NCBI RefSeq assembly: GCF_016756775.1
Contig: NZ_JAERMU010000005.1
Span: forward strand, 205,830-269,829
DNA: 64,000 bases
From: Dryocola clanedunensis subsp. sulfonylureivorans
Lineage (GTDB): Bacteria; Pseudomonadota; Gammaproteobacteria; Enterobacterales; Enterobacteriaceae
Reading direction: 5' to 3'
Both the position numbers and the translations under genes were made by a program. The notes beneath the pieces are model-generated. The model saw nothing but the letters and a program-made list of their open reading frames with translations, searched no databases and was not told the DNA's origin. The stretch's first letter is position 1. Every line of letters starts with the position of its first letter. Shown here piece after piece: positions 45,909-55,449 of this stretch.

Positions 45909-46754
45909 TCAGCTACGTCTTGCACGCTGGATATCGCGCAGCCGCTGTTTTTCTGCTCGCGCCATAAACCACCATGCAATCAAACCGATGATACCAACAA
46001 CACCCAGAATAATGGAGGCAAGGGCGTTTATTTCTGGGTTAACCCCCATCCGGACGCTTGAGAAAACCAGCATGGGCAATGTTGTTGCACCCGGCCCTGA
46101 GACAAAACTTGCGATCACCAGGTCGTCCAGGGAGAGCGTAAAGGCCAGCAGCCAGCCCGACACTATCGCCGGAGCAATCATCGGCACGGTGATCACAAAG
46201 AAGACTTTCAGCGGCGTTGCCCCAAGATCCATCGCCGCCTCTTCGATGGAGTGATCAAGCTCCCTTAAACGCGAGCTGATAACCACTGAAACATAGGCGG
46301 TACAGAAAGTGACGTGAGCAAGCCAGATGGTGAGCATGCCGCGGTCGCTCGGCCAGCCGATAGCGTGCCCCAGCGCCACAAAAAGCAGCAGCAAAGACAG
46401 GCCGGTGATGACGTCCGGCATAACCAGCGGCGCGGTAAGCATAAAAGCAAAGCCCGTCGATCCCCGGAAAGTACCAAAGCGCACCATCACCACGGCGGCG
46501 ATGGTCCCCAGCACCACGGCCATAGTGGCCGCCGCCGCTGCTATCGTCAGGCTTAGCCCCACGGCGTTCATCATCGCGGAGTCCTGGAACAGCGCCACGT
46601 ACCAGCGGGTGGACCAGCCTGCCCAGACCGTCACCAGCTTTGAGCTGTTGAACGAATAGACAACCAGCATCAGCATCGGCGCATACAGGAAGGTAAAGCC
46701 GATAATCAGGATCAGAATGCGCCACGGAGAGCGCACAACCGGCAGGTTATTCAT
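45909..46754 (-). CDS. potI: Putrescine ABC transporter permease PotI
   Basis: PotI with PotH forms the putrescine channel. The 281-residue product has six membrane segments and the EAA loop LDHSIEEAAMDLGATPLKVFFVITVPMIAPAI. Its start overlaps the potH stop by four bases (ATGA). It is the last gene of potFGHI. Confidence 0.97.
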   Translation of the reverse strand: MNNLPVVRSPWRILILIIGFTFLYAPMLMLVVYSFNSSKLVTVWAGWSTRWYVALFQDSAMMNAVGLSLTIAAAAATMAVVLGTIAAVVMVRFGTFRGSTGFAFMLTAPLVMPDVITGLSLLLLFVALGHAIGWPSDRGMLTIWLAHVTFCTAYVSVVISSRLRELDHSIEEAAMDLGATPLKVFFVITVPMIAPAIVSGWLLAFTLSLDDLVIASFVSGPGATTLPMLVFSSVRMGVNPEINALASIILGVVGIIGLIAWWFMARAEKQRLRDIQRARRS

Positions 46755-47704
46755 GCGTGATCCCCCGTCATTTTATTCTGGTACTTGTGGAACCACATGA
46801 TCGGCACGATCAGCAATAGCAGCATGACAATGGCGACGCCCGAAGCCACCGGCCAGTCGCGGTTATTAAAGAACTCCTGCCACAGGACGCGGCCAATCAT
46901 AATGCTGTCCGGCCCGCCGAGCAGCTCCGGGATGACAAACTCCCCTACCGCAGGAATAAACACCAGCATCGACCCGGCGATAATTCCGCCTTTGGTCAGC
47001 GGCACGATGACGCTGAAAAATGTCTTCAGCGGGCGGGCCCCTAAATCCATAGAAGCCTCCACCAGCGAATAGTCAATGCGCGTCAGCGCGGTGTAAATTG
47101 GCAGCACCATAAACGGCAGATAGGCATAGACGATGCCGATATACACCGCGAGATTGGTATGCAGAATGGTCAGCGGCTGATCGATAACCCCCAGCCATAT
47201 CAGCACGTTGTTCAGCACACCGTTGTTTTTCAGAATGCCCATCCAGGCGTAAACGCGGATCAGAAACGACGTCCACGAAGGCAGGATCACCAGCAGCAGC
47301 AGGATATTCCGCGTAGAGGGCTTGCTGTGCGCTATCGCCCAGGCGAGCGGATAGCCCATCGCCAGGCAGCAAAGCGTTGAGATACCGGCAACCTGAAGCG
47401 ACTGCAAATACGCCTCCGCGTAGAGCGGATCGTCCGTCAGCTGGAAGTAGTTGGCAAAGTTAAGGGCTATCTCGAGCCGCTCGTCCGCCCAGGTCGCCAA
47501 ATCCGTGTACGGCGGAATGGCCCGCGCCATCTCCGCAAAACTGATTTTAAAAACGATGAGAAACGGCAGTAAAAAAAGCAGGACAAGCCACAGGTAAGGC
47601 AGTGCAATCACCAGCTTGCGGCCATGCTTCATTTGCAGGCGGGCAAGCCAGAGCGTTAACCCGCGGTCGGGCGGGGTCGACGGGCGTTCACTTATCAGGC
47701 TCAT
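46751..47704 (-). CDS. potH: Putrescine ABC transporter permease PotH
   Basis: PotH is the first permease of the putrescine transporter. From the ATG at 47704, with AGGGGGC in front, the product has 317 residues, equal to E. coli. It has six membrane segments, LPSWTSFLIRVYAWMGIL and the EAA loop (LVEASMDLGARPLKTFFSVIVPLTKGGI). It lies nine bases after potG and is coupled to potI. Confidence 0.97.
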   Translation of the reverse strand: MSLISERPSTPPDRGLTLWLARLQMKHGRKLVIALPYLWLVLLFLLPFLIVFKISFAEMARAIPPYTDLATWADERLEIALNFANYFQLTDDPLYAEAYLQSLQVAGISTLCCLAMGYPLAWAIAHSKPSTRNILLLLVILPSWTSFLIRVYAWMGILKNNGVLNNVLIWLGVIDQPLTILHTNLAVYIGIVYAYLPFMVLPIYTALTRIDYSLVEASMDLGARPLKTFFSVIVPLTKGGIIAGSMLVFIPAVGEFVIPELLGGPDSIMIGRVLWQEFFNNRDWPVASGVAIVMLLLLIVPIMWFHKYQNKMTGDHA

Positions 47705-47712
47705 ATTGCCCC

Positions 47713-48846
47713 CTAAACCGTCAGCACAACGCAGCTGTCCGCGTCCCAGCACAGGCGGACTTCATCGCCCCATGTCGGGGCGCCTTTGCGATAGCGGCGA
47801 TCGTTTTGCAGCTGGGCGCTGATCATCTGCCCGCTTTTCAGGCGCACGTGATAAATAGACAGGTCGCCCAGGTAAGCAATGTGCACCACTTCGCCAACGG
47901 CAAAATTGAAACCGTTCGCGGGGGGTTCGTCGCACAGCATGACTTTTTCCGGACGTAATGCGACGTACACCGGCACGTTATCGACTACGGAGGCATCCGG
48001 ATCGACCTTCAACGGATGAACCAGCCCAGGGCTATCGATCACCATCCCCTCCTCTTCGCGAGATTTCAGTAATCCCTCAAAAACGTTCACCGAGCCGATA
48101 AACTCCGCGCTGTAGCGGGTTGTTGGATGCTCGTAGATCTCCTCAGGCTCGCCAATCTGCACAAATTTACCGCGGTTCATAATGGCGATGCGTCCCGCCA
48201 TGGTCATCGCTTCTTCCTGGTCGTGGGTCACCATCACGCAGGTCACACCGACGCGCTCCAGAATATCCACCACTTCCAGCTGCATACGGTCGCGCAGCTT
48301 TTTATCCAGCGCCCCCATCGGCTCATCCAGCAGCAGCAGCTTCGGGCGTTTCGCCAGGCTGCGCGCCAGGGCCACGCGCTGCCGCTGGCCGCCGGAAAGC
48401 TGGTGGGGCTTACGTCTGGCAAACTCCTGCATATGCACCAGGGCAAGCATCTCCTGCACGCGCTGGGTGATTTCCGCCTTCGGCAGCTTGTCCTGCTTCA
48501 GGCCAAAGGCAATGTTCTGCTCAACGGTCATGTGCGGGAACAGCGCGTAGGACTGAAACATCATATTGATTGGCCGCTGGTAAGGCGGCACGTGGGAGAG
48601 ATCCACGCCGTCCAGCATAATCTGCCCGGCACTGGGCGGCTCGAAACCCGCCAGCATGCGCAGCAGCGTCGACTTGCCGCAGCCGGATGGCCCGAGCAGC
48701 GCAAAAATTTCGCCTTTATAAATGGTCAGGCTGACGTCGTCCACGGCGTGCTGCCCATCGAAAGACCTGGTCAGGTTGCGGATTTCCAGCAGCGGCGTGA
48801 GCGCCCTGCGCGTCTTCGCCTGCGGGCGGGGAATTGCGTCGTTCAA
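47713..48846 (-). CDS. potG: Putrescine ABC transporter ATP-binding protein PotG
   Basis: PotG drives putrescine uptake with PotFHI. The 377-residue product has Walker A GPSGCGKST, the signature LSGGQRQRVALARSL, Walker B LLLLDEPMGALD, the switch VMVTHD and a C-terminal TOBE domain. The start is TTG at 48846, preceded by GGAGAG. Length equals E. coli PotG. Two stem-loops separate it from potF. Confidence 0.97.
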   Translation of the reverse strand: MNDAIPRPQAKTRRALTPLLEIRNLTRSFDGQHAVDDVSLTIYKGEIFALLGPSGCGKSTLLRMLAGFEPPSAGQIMLDGVDLSHVPPYQRPINMMFQSYALFPHMTVEQNIAFGLKQDKLPKAEITQRVQEMLALVHMQEFARRKPHQLSGGQRQRVALARSLAKRPKLLLLDEPMGALDKKLRDRMQLEVVDILERVGVTCVMVTHDQEEAMTMAGRIAIMNRGKFVQIGEPEEIYEHPTTRYSAEFIGSVNVFEGLLKSREEEGMVIDSPGLVHPLKVDPDASVVDNVPVYVALRPEKVMLCDEPPANGFNFAVGEVVHIAYLGDLSIYHVRLKSGQMISAQLQNDRRYRKGAPTWGDEVRLCWDADSCVVLTV

Positions 48847-48877
48847 TTATGTTGCTCTCCGGCAAAAGCAGATAAGG

Positions 48878-48965
48878 GTACGGCCCGGTTGCCGTACTAA
48901 TGACGCGACGCGAGCCGAAGCCCGCGTCCGTATTGGGGCAGCCGCACCATCAGGGTGCAGCCCCC
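48878..48965 (-). promoter_or_regulatory. Two stem-loops between potF and potG
   Basis: GTACGGC (48878-48884) pairs with GCCGTAC (48891-48897). A second hairpin at 48935-48964 pairs GGGGC and GCACC with GGGTGC and GCCCC around an ATCA loop. There is no T-tract. Such stems after a binding-protein gene are usually leaky terminators or 3'-end stabilisers giving more PotF than PotGHI. Confidence 0.55.
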
Positions 48966-49000
48966 CGTTGCAAACCGCGCTAAGTTCTTAGCAGGTTTAC

Positions 49001-50110
49001 TTATTTCCCGGTCTTAACTTTAGTCCACGAACGGGTGATCACGCGGTCGACTTTCGGCGAAAGAACGGATTGTGTGAAGAGCTTCGCACGGACGTCCGCA
49101 GGGGGATAAATGCCCGGGTTGTCCCGCACTTCCGCATTCAGCAAAGGCGTGGCCTCTTTGTTCGCGTTCGCGTAATAGACGTGGTTGCTGATATTAGCCA
49201 CCACGTCCGGCTTCATCAGGTAGTTAATGAACTGATACGCCTCTTCTTTATTCTTCGCGTCGGCTGGCATCGCGATCATATCGAAGTAGACCATTGCCCC
49301 CTCCTTCGGAATGGTATAAGCAATATCCACGCCATTTTTTGCCTCTTTCGCCCGGTTAGCCGCCTGCAGGATGTCGCCGGACCAGCCAATCGCCACGCAG
49401 ATGTCGCCGTTCGCCAGATCGTTAATGTACTGGGAGGAGTGGAAGTAGCGGATAAACGGACGCAGCTTCATCAGCAGGTCGTTCGCCGCTCCGGTGTAAT
49501 CTTTCGGATCGGAACTGTTGGGATCTTTACCCAGGTAGTGCAGCACGCTGGCGTAGATTTCACTTGGCGCGTCGAGGAAGGACACGCCGCAGCTTTTCAG
49601 CTTCTCCAGATTTTCCGGCTTGTAGACCAGGTCCCAGCTGTTTACCGGCGCGTCTTTACCCAGCGCGGCCTTCACCTTTTCGACGTTATAGCCAATGCCG
49701 GTGGTGACCATCATATAAGGGATGCCGTACTTGTTATCGCGATCGTTCTGCGCCACCAGCTTGAGCATTTCCGGATCGAGATTTTTATAGTTTGGCAGCT
49801 TGCTTTTATCGAGCGGCTGGAAGATCCCGGCCTGCGCCTGGCGCTCGAGGAACTGCGACGAAGGCACCACGAGATCGTACCCGGTGCTGCCTGCCATAAG
49901 CTTGCCTTCCAGCACCTCGTTGGAATCGAAAACGTCATAAACGACCTTGATGCCGGTCTCTTTGGTAAAGTTTGCCAGCGTGTCCGGCGCAATATAGTCG
50001 GACCAGTTGTAAACGTGCAGCGTCTTTTGCTCTGCCGCAGACGAGGTGGCAGAAATCGCCATCAGCGCACCGGCGACCAAAGCCGACAACCATTTTTTAT
50101 TGGCGAGCAT
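49001..50110 (-). CDS. potF: Periplasmic putrescine-binding protein PotF
   Basis: PotF is the periplasmic putrescine receptor. The 369-residue product has a signal peptide cleaved near ATSSAAEQ, and the family motifs TLHVYNWSDYIAPDTLANFTKETGIKVVYDVFDSNE, DLVVPSSQFLERQ and CVAIGWSGDILQAANRA. The ATG has an AAGGAATGAG site. It is the first gene of potFGHI. Confidence 0.97.
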   Translation of the reverse strand: MLANKKWLSALVAGALMAISATSSAAEQKTLHVYNWSDYIAPDTLANFTKETGIKVVYDVFDSNEVLEGKLMAGSTGYDLVVPSSQFLERQAQAGIFQPLDKSKLPNYKNLDPEMLKLVAQNDRDNKYGIPYMMVTTGIGYNVEKVKAALGKDAPVNSWDLVYKPENLEKLKSCGVSFLDAPSEIYASVLHYLGKDPNSSDPKDYTGAANDLLMKLRPFIRYFHSSQYINDLANGDICVAIGWSGDILQAANRAKEAKNGVDIAYTIPKEGAMVYFDMIAMPADAKNKEEAYQFINYLMKPDVVANISNHVYYANANKEATPLLNAEVRDNPGIYPPADVRAKLFTQSVLSPKVDRVITRSWTKVKTGK

Positions 50111-50453
50111 ATCTCATTCCTTCTGAATAAAAGTTATCAGGCGTGACCTTCCCACGCTGCGTGCCATGCAAGAATCATGCATCTCTATGCAAACTGTAGT
50201 AAAAAAAGCACGACGTTCCCCGTCGACGTTGCACGTTTGTGACAGCCCCGCAAGAATAACTGTAGCCCGCGTGAGCGAACAGTGAGCAGAGAAAAAAACG
50301 TCATTTATCGATTTTTGAAGGATATCTGGTCTATGAGATCCCCCGGAGGGGCGGCAGTGCCAGAGGATAGTGCTGTAGGAAAGGCTTTTTGGCAGGATAA
50401 AAAATCGTTGAACGCAGCGAGCCTGGCAGCCACTGCGCCTGACGATGCAACGT
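50111..50453. promoter_or_regulatory. Intergenic region between ybjN and potF
   Basis: 343 bases without a supported gene. It must hold the potF promoter on its left side. On the minus strand the region just after ybjN contains complementary CGTTG and CAACG arms followed by ATTTTTT (around 50402-50453), a possible ybjN terminator with a long stem. I see no further structured element. Confidence 0.4.
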
Positions 50454-50933
50454 TTAGTGCAGGAAGTGAGCCTGCGTGGTTATGCCAACCGGCTCTTCCT
50501 CTTCCGCGATAAACAGCAGCTGATTTGCGCACGCTTCGAGGATAACCATCGAGATCTGCTCTTCGCTCTGCTTCACGAAGGCGGCAAACTGCTCGCGGGT
50601 AATGCCGACCGAAGCCTGCAGAGACTGGCAAACCACCAGCTTCGGCAGGTTATCGTCCTGCACGTCGAGAAAGGCCTTCACGGTCAGGGAGCTGGCGTTG
50701 ATGGAGGAGAGGTCGGAAGCCAGCGGCAGCAGCGCGGAGGGCTTCACTTCGGCAAGCGCCGAGAACAGCACGATATTATCCACCAGGTCGATTTTGGCAT
50801 CGTAAACCCCATCGAAATTCTGCATATGCGGCAGATGCAGCGCCTGGCAGGTATCGCACTCGAAAATAGTCACGCCGATCTCATCGAGCCAGCGGCGTAA
50901 GATGTCCAGCGTCGGGACAACGAGTGAATCCAT
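50454..50933 (-). CDS. ybjN: YbjN family protein (putative sensory/chaperone-like)
   Basis: The 159-residue product matches E. coli YbjN (about 158 residues): CDTCQALHLPHMQNFDGVYDAKIDLVDNIVLFSA, INASSLTVKAFLDVQDDNLPKLVVCQSL, EQFAAFVKQSEEQISMVILEA. In E. coli it affects motility, biofilm and stress phenotypes, but its biochemical role is not known. It lies downstream of rimK on the same strand, as in E. coli. Confidence 0.95.
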   Translation of the reverse strand: MDSLVVPTLDILRRWLDEIGVTIFECDTCQALHLPHMQNFDGVYDAKIDLVDNIVLFSALAEVKPSALLPLASDLSSINASSLTVKAFLDVQDDNLPKLVVCQSLQASVGITREQFAAFVKQSEEQISMVILEACANQLLFIAEEEEPVGITTQAHFLH

Positions 50934-51057
50934 AAATGCAGATGCCTCTTAGAGATGGTGAAAGTCGCGCCATAGCTTACGCAAAAACGGCGCGTCATAC
51001 TATTACTATGCGTCCATTTGACGGGGCTTATCCCCTCAAATGACCGGCTAACGTTGA

Positions 51058-51960
51058 TTATCCGCCCGTTTTCAGACAATAGCCCGGCTGGGCCTGATGC
51101 TCAATCCATTCGATCATAAGCGTGGCGATATCCACCCCGCTCGTCTTTTCAATCCCCTCCAGGCCGGGCGAGGCGTTTACCTCCATCACCAGCGGGCCGC
51201 GATGGGCGCGTAGAATATCGACCCCGGCAACGTCCAGCCCCAGCGTCGCCGTTGCTTTCAACGCAATGTCACGCTCCCGATCGGTAATCATAACCTGGTT
51301 AGCCTGTCCGCCACGGTGCAGGTTGGATCGAAAATCGCCGGGCTTGGCCTGCCGCTCAATGGCCGCAACAACCTTGTTGCCTACCACCAGGCAGCGAATA
51401 TCCCGCCCCCTCGCCTCTTTAATGTATTCCTGCACCAGGATATGGGCATTCAGGCCGCGGAAGGCATCAATCACGCTTTCTGCCGCCTGACGCGTTTCCG
51501 CCAGCACCACGCCTATGCCCTGGGTGCCTTCCACGAGCTTCACCACCAGCGGCGCGCCGCCTACCATATCAATCAGGTCGCTGGTGTCGTCCGGGGAGTG
51601 GGCAAACCCGGTCACCGGCAGGTCAATCCCCTGACGGGCGAGCAGCTGTAGCGAACGAAGCTTGTCCCGCGCGCGGGTAATAGCCACCGATTCATTAAGC
51701 GGATAGCTGCCCAGCATTTCAAACTGGCGCAGCACGGCGGTGCCGTAAAACGTAATGGCCGAGCCAATCCTGGGGATAACCGCATCATAATGCGGCAGCT
51801 GGCGCCCTTTATAGTGCACCGACGGGGAAAGCGGGTTGATGTTCATATAGCATGACAGCGGATCGATAATTTCCACCGTGTGGCCACGGCGCACCGCCGC
51901 CTCACGCAGGCGTTTACAAGAATAAAGCGTTCCATCCCGGGATAAAATGGCGATTTTCAC
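51058..51960 (-). CDS. rimK: Ribosomal protein S6--L-glutamate ligase RimK
   Basis: RimK adds glutamate residues to the C-terminus of ribosomal protein S6 and belongs to the ATP-grasp superfamily. The 300-residue product has ATP-grasp features [40 protein letters not shown] and [25 protein letters not shown]. Length equals E. coli RimK. In E. coli it follows nfsA; here the xap genes lie between. Confidence 0.97.
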   Translation of the reverse strand: MKIAILSRDGTLYSCKRLREAAVRRGHTVEIIDPLSCYMNINPLSPSVHYKGRQLPHYDAVIPRIGSAITFYGTAVLRQFEMLGSYPLNESVAITRARDKLRSLQLLARQGIDLPVTGFAHSPDDTSDLIDMVGGAPLVVKLVEGTQGIGVVLAETRQAAESVIDAFRGLNAHILVQEYIKEARGRDIRCLVVGNKVVAAIERQAKPGDFRSNLHRGGQANQVMITDRERDIALKATATLGLDVAGVDILRAHRGPLVMEVNASPGLEGIEKTSGVDIATLMIEWIEHQAQPGYCLKTGG

Positions 51961-52008
51961 CCTGCACCTCAGCGTTTCCGGACCGATAATAACAGCCCGG
52001 CTATCATA

Positions 52009-52941
52009 TCACCGCCCTGCGCTTTCAACGATGGGCAGCGTGTCGGGGGATTTCTTTAACGCGTCTATAAGCTGCCTTGTTGTCGAGGTGAGCTGACCGG
52101 GATCGTAGACGGCATAGAGATCTGCCGGGATCGGCTTGCTGGGCGGGCGAAACACAACGCCGGGCCAGTTCATCTGCGCGTAGCTGTCCGCCATAATCGT
52201 CAGCCCCAGTCCGATGCTGACCAGCGCCAGCACCGTTTGCGGCTCCACCGCTTCACGCACCACGCGTGGCGTAAAGCCTGCCTCACGGCACTCCCGCTGC
52301 AGAAACGTCCAGTCGGAATGGACTGCCGTCATGGTGACAAAAGCTTCGTGGCGCAGCTGTCCTATCTCTACGGTGGCCTGCTTTGCCAGCGGATGCTGCT
52401 CCGGCAACGCCACCATAAAAGTGGCTTCGTGGAGCTTTTCGCTTTTCAGCCCGGCTGGCGGGCTGGTTTCCATGCGCCAGATGCCCGCGTCGATATCGTG
52501 ACGCTCCAGCAGGGCCAGCTGATCCCCCGGCGATTTTTCACGGAAGAGTATGTCGATGGCCGGGTAATCCGTGATAAAACGCTGCAGCGCAAGGCGCAGC
52601 CCGCCCCAGATAGCGGTGCCGACGATGCCCAGATGAATGCGGCCACCCTCCCCGCGGCCAATTTGCTCCACGCGGGCGAAGGCCATAGTTGCGTTATCCA
52701 GCAGCTGCCGGGTTTCCTGAAGCAGCACCTCCCCGGCATGCGTTAACGCCACGCTCCGGGAATGACGAATAAACAGCATCGTGCCCAGCTGGGATTCCAG
52801 CTCTTTGATATGGAAGCTGAGCGGCGGCTGGGACATGTTCAGCCGCACGGCCGCTTTGCCAAAATGCAGCTCTTCGGCGACCGCCTGAAAATAACGCAGA
52901 AGTTTCAGGTCCGTACGGTAGACGCGCTGGGAAGTGTTCAT
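52009..52941 (-). CDS. xapR: LysR-type xanthosine regulator XapR
   Basis: XapR activates xapAB in the presence of xanthosine in E. coli. From the ATG at 52941, with AGGAG five bases before it, the product has 310 residues. It has an N-terminal winged helix (LRYFQAVAEELHFGKAAVRLNMSQPPLSFHIKELE) and a ligand domain (GIWRMETSPPAG, VREAVEPQTVLALVSIGLGLTIMADSYAQMNWPGVVFRP) very close to E. coli XapR. It is the third gene of xapA-xapB-xapR. Confidence 0.93.
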   Translation of the reverse strand: MNTSQRVYRTDLKLLRYFQAVAEELHFGKAAVRLNMSQPPLSFHIKELESQLGTMLFIRHSRSVALTHAGEVLLQETRQLLDNATMAFARVEQIGRGEGGRIHLGIVGTAIWGGLRLALQRFITDYPAIDILFREKSPGDQLALLERHDIDAGIWRMETSPPAGLKSEKLHEATFMVALPEQHPLAKQATVEIGQLRHEAFVTMTAVHSDWTFLQRECREAGFTPRVVREAVEPQTVLALVSIGLGLTIMADSYAQMNWPGVVFRPPSKPIPADLYAVYDPGQLTSTTRQLIDALKKSPDTLPIVESAGR

Positions 52942-53007
52942 GGGGCTCCTTGTGAGTGGACGCCCCATAAGCTACCACCCCGCGCCGCGCATGCAACGAC
53001 TCCGGGG

Positions 53008-54264
53008 CTAATGTGCGAGCGGTGCCGAAGAGTTGAGCGTCGGGGTGTGCCGGTACTGGAAGCTAAAGTGGAAGATAACCGCCAGCGCCAGCGCGTAAGC
53101 CGCAAACACCAGCCAGATCGTCGTCCAGTCTTTGATCCCTCCGACCGTGAAATAATCCACTACGTAACCGCTCAGTATCGCACCCGCATAAGCCCCTACG
53201 CCGTTGACCATGGTCATAAACAGCCCCTGCGCGCTGGCCCGGATACGCGAATCCACCTCCTGCTCCACGAACACTGAACCGGAGATATTAAAGAAGTCGA
53301 ACGCGCAGCCGTAGACCACCATGGAGAGCAGCAGCAGAACAAAACCGAAGGCCGACGGGTCACCCCAGGCAAAGAGCGCAAAGCGCAGCACCCAGGCGAC
53401 CATGCTCATCAACATCACCTGCTTAATGCCAAAGCGACGCAGGAAGAAGGGAATGGTGAGGATAAACGCCACTTCTGACATCTGCGAAACGGACAGCAGT
53501 ATCGACGGATAGCGCACCACGAAGCTGTCGGCAAACTCCGGCTGGCGGGCAAAGTCATGCAGGAACGGATTGCCGAAGGTATTAGTGATTTGCAGCACCG
53601 CGCCCAGCAGCATGGCGAAGAGGAAAAACACCGCCATACGAGGATTTCTGAACAGCACAAAGGCATCCAGACCCAGGCGGCTCACCCAGCTGCGGGATAC
53701 CTGACCTCGGGCAACCGGCGTGGTAGGCAGCGTCAGAGCGTAAAGCGCCAGCGCCACAGACGCCCCCGCCGCGATATAGAGCTGAATATTACTCAGCTCA
53801 AGGCGCAGCAGGCTTACCGCCCACATCGCGGCGATAAACCCAAGGGTGCCAAAGACGCGGATGGGCGGAAACTGGCTGACGGTGTCCAGCCCCGCCTTTT
53901 CCAGGCTGGCGTAGGAGATGGTGTTAGACAGCGCAATGGTCGGCATAAAGGCCATCGCATTGCCGAGCATGATCCAGAACATCAGTACAGGCTGGCTGAC
54001 GCTGGCCGCCCAGAACAGCATCACCGCGCACGTCGCGTGACACAGGGCATACACGCGGTTTGCCGGCAGCCATTTATCGGCAATGATCCCCACCAGCCCC
54101 GGCATCAGCACTGCCGCCAGCCCCTTAGTGCTGTAAACCATGCCCACGTCCGCCCCGTGAAAACCGAGGGTGTTGATCATATAAGAGCCCAGCGTCACCA
54201 GCCAGGCACCCCAGATGAAGTACTGCAAAAACAACATGATTTTCAGGCGGGGTTTTATCGCCAC
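53008..54264 (-). CDS. xapB: Xanthosine/nucleoside proton symporter XapB
   Basis: XapB is a nucleoside:H+ symporter for xanthosine, related to NupG. The 418-residue product equals E. coli XapB in length. It has 12 predicted membrane segments and near-identical blocks: LQYFIWGAWLVTLGSYMINTLGFHGADVGMVYS, FPPIRVFGTLGFIAAMWAVSLL, FDFFNISGSVFVEQEVDSRIRASAQGLFM. It lies 43 bases after xapA. Confidence 0.95.
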   Translation of the reverse strand: MAIKPRLKIMLFLQYFIWGAWLVTLGSYMINTLGFHGADVGMVYSTKGLAAVLMPGLVGIIADKWLPANRVYALCHATCAVMLFWAASVSQPVLMFWIMLGNAMAFMPTIALSNTISYASLEKAGLDTVSQFPPIRVFGTLGFIAAMWAVSLLRLELSNIQLYIAAGASVALALYALTLPTTPVARGQVSRSWVSRLGLDAFVLFRNPRMAVFFLFAMLLGAVLQITNTFGNPFLHDFARQPEFADSFVVRYPSILLSVSQMSEVAFILTIPFFLRRFGIKQVMLMSMVAWVLRFALFAWGDPSAFGFVLLLLSMVVYGCAFDFFNISGSVFVEQEVDSRIRASAQGLFMTMVNGVGAYAGAILSGYVVDYFTVGGIKDWTTIWLVFAAYALALAVIFHFSFQYRHTPTLNSSAPLAH

Positions 54265-54307
54265 GGAGTTAATCGCAATGTGTTTTATCCGGTTTGGTGG
54301 GTGTGCC

Positions 54308-55138
54308 TCAGGCCAGCTTGCCGAGGAAGCCGCAGATCAGATTAATGAAGTTCTGACGGGAGAGCTGCGCCGCAGCCAGCGTCTGCGCGTGGGAAAGCTG
54401 CACGCTGCCCAGCCCTTCGGCAAGGTTAGTGATAGCCGAGACCGCCACCACCTTCAGGCCACAATGGCGGGCGCTGATCACCTCCGGCACAACGGACATG
54501 CCCACCACGTCGCCGCCGATGATCTGCATCATGCGGATTTCCGCCGCGGTTTCAAAGTTTGGCCCAGGATAAGAGACGAACACCCCCTCGCTCAGCGGGA
54601 AGCCCTGCTCTTTCGCAACCTGCTGAAGTACGCCGCGATAGTCCGCGTCATAAGCATTAGCCAGCGAGAAGAAACGTTCGCCGAACCTGTCGTCGTTCAG
54701 CCCGACGGTCGGCGTGCCCGGCATGGTATTGATATGGTCGTTCAGCGCGACGAGGCAGCCAGGCCCGACGTCCGGACGCAGCGAACCGGCGGCATTCGTT
54801 GAGAACAGGATTTCGCAGCCCAGCAGTTTGAAAGTACGTACGGCGTTTGTCATGACCGACATGCCCCGCCCTTCATAGAAGTGGCCACGCCCTTTCATGC
54901 ACGCGACCGGAACGCCAGCCAGCGTGCCAACAACCAGCTCGCCCGCGTGGCCATGAACGGTGCTAACCGGAAAGCCCGGCAGCTGGTCATAAGGAAAGAC
55001 AACGGGCTGCTCGATTTTATCGGCCAGCTCACCCAGCCCGGAGCCAAGGATAAAGGCAACGCGGGGGATCAGGCCGTTAATGCGGGAGCGGATAATATCT
55101 GCGGCGTAGTACGGGGAATTGTCCAGGGTGGTCGGCAT
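54308..55138 (-). CDS. xapA: Xanthosine phosphorylase XapA (purine nucleoside phosphorylase)
   Basis: XapA phosphorolyses xanthosine, inosine and guanosine. The 276-residue product has RVAFILGSGLGELAD, the phosphate-binding HGHAGELVVG and GRGHFYEGRG, and the purine-site sequence VSYPGPNFETAAEIRMMQIIGGDVVGMS. It is close in length to E. coli XapA (277) and very similar. The ATG has AAGGAG in front. It is the first gene of the xap operon. Confidence 0.95.
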   Translation of the reverse strand: MPTTLDNSPYYAADIIRSRINGLIPRVAFILGSGLGELADKIEQPVVFPYDQLPGFPVSTVHGHAGELVVGTLAGVPVACMKGRGHFYEGRGMSVMTNAVRTFKLLGCEILFSTNAAGSLRPDVGPGCLVALNDHINTMPGTPTVGLNDDRFGERFFSLANAYDADYRGVLQQVAKEQGFPLSEGVFVSYPGPNFETAAEIRMMQIIGGDVVGMSVVPEVISARHCGLKVVAVSAITNLAEGLGSVQLSHAQTLAAAQLSRQNFINLICGFLGKLA

Positions 55139-55261
55139 CAGGGGCTCCTTGTCATGCTCGGATTAAAATTTGTCTTCACGACAACCTTTATACCGACCGA
55201 CGGCGGCCCCTCACCAATACCGTTTGCACCCCGGATTCATAGCGAAAATGTATCAATTAAA

Positions 55262-55283
55262 AACGGCGACCGAAGTCGCCGCT
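55262..55283 (-). terminator. nfsA terminator hairpin, copy distal to nfsA (keeps the T-tract)
   Basis: GGCGAC-CGAA-GTCGCC hairpin within a 22-base sequence identical to 55424-55445. On the minus strand it is followed by TTTTTAATT, so this copy retains the T-tract of an intrinsic terminator. It borders the inserted element on the left. Confidence 0.8.
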
Positions 55284-55423
55284 CAGACTGATGAAAAACC
55301 TAAACCGAATGGCATTCGAAAAGATCTCACCGAATAAATAACAAGGAAAATCAATTCATTGATTTTCGCCTGCTTATCACAAAGAAGGAAAAACCACGCT
55401 TTTTCTTTCTTTGTCAGCAATCT
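55284..55423 (-). mobile_element. Miniature inverted-repeat element, copy 1 (140 bp)
   Basis: Read on the minus strand this element starts AGATTGCTGACAAAG and ends CATCAGTCTG. Its full length aligns with 56941-57079, with best conservation in the first ~46 bases (about two mismatches) and the last ~11. The ends form imperfect inverted repeats (AGATTGCTGA against AGACTGATGA, 8 of 10). It contains two palindromes: a stem of about 16 bp (ACAAAGAA...TTCTTTGT) and AAAATCAAT-GA-ATTGATTTT. It has no coding capacity. Both sides carry a 22-base direct repeat of the nfsA terminator hairpin. It is not an ERIC or REP sequence as I know them. Confidence 0.85.
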
Positions 55424-55445
55424 AACGGCGACCGAAGTCGCCGCT
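55424..55445 (-). terminator. nfsA terminator hairpin, copy next to nfsA (T-tract cut off)
   Basis: This 22-base sequence is identical to 55262-55283. It begins five bases after the nfsA stop (minus strand). Its T-tract is only GTT before the element starts, so termination at this copy should be weakened. Confidence 0.75.
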
Positions 55446-55449
55446 TATT

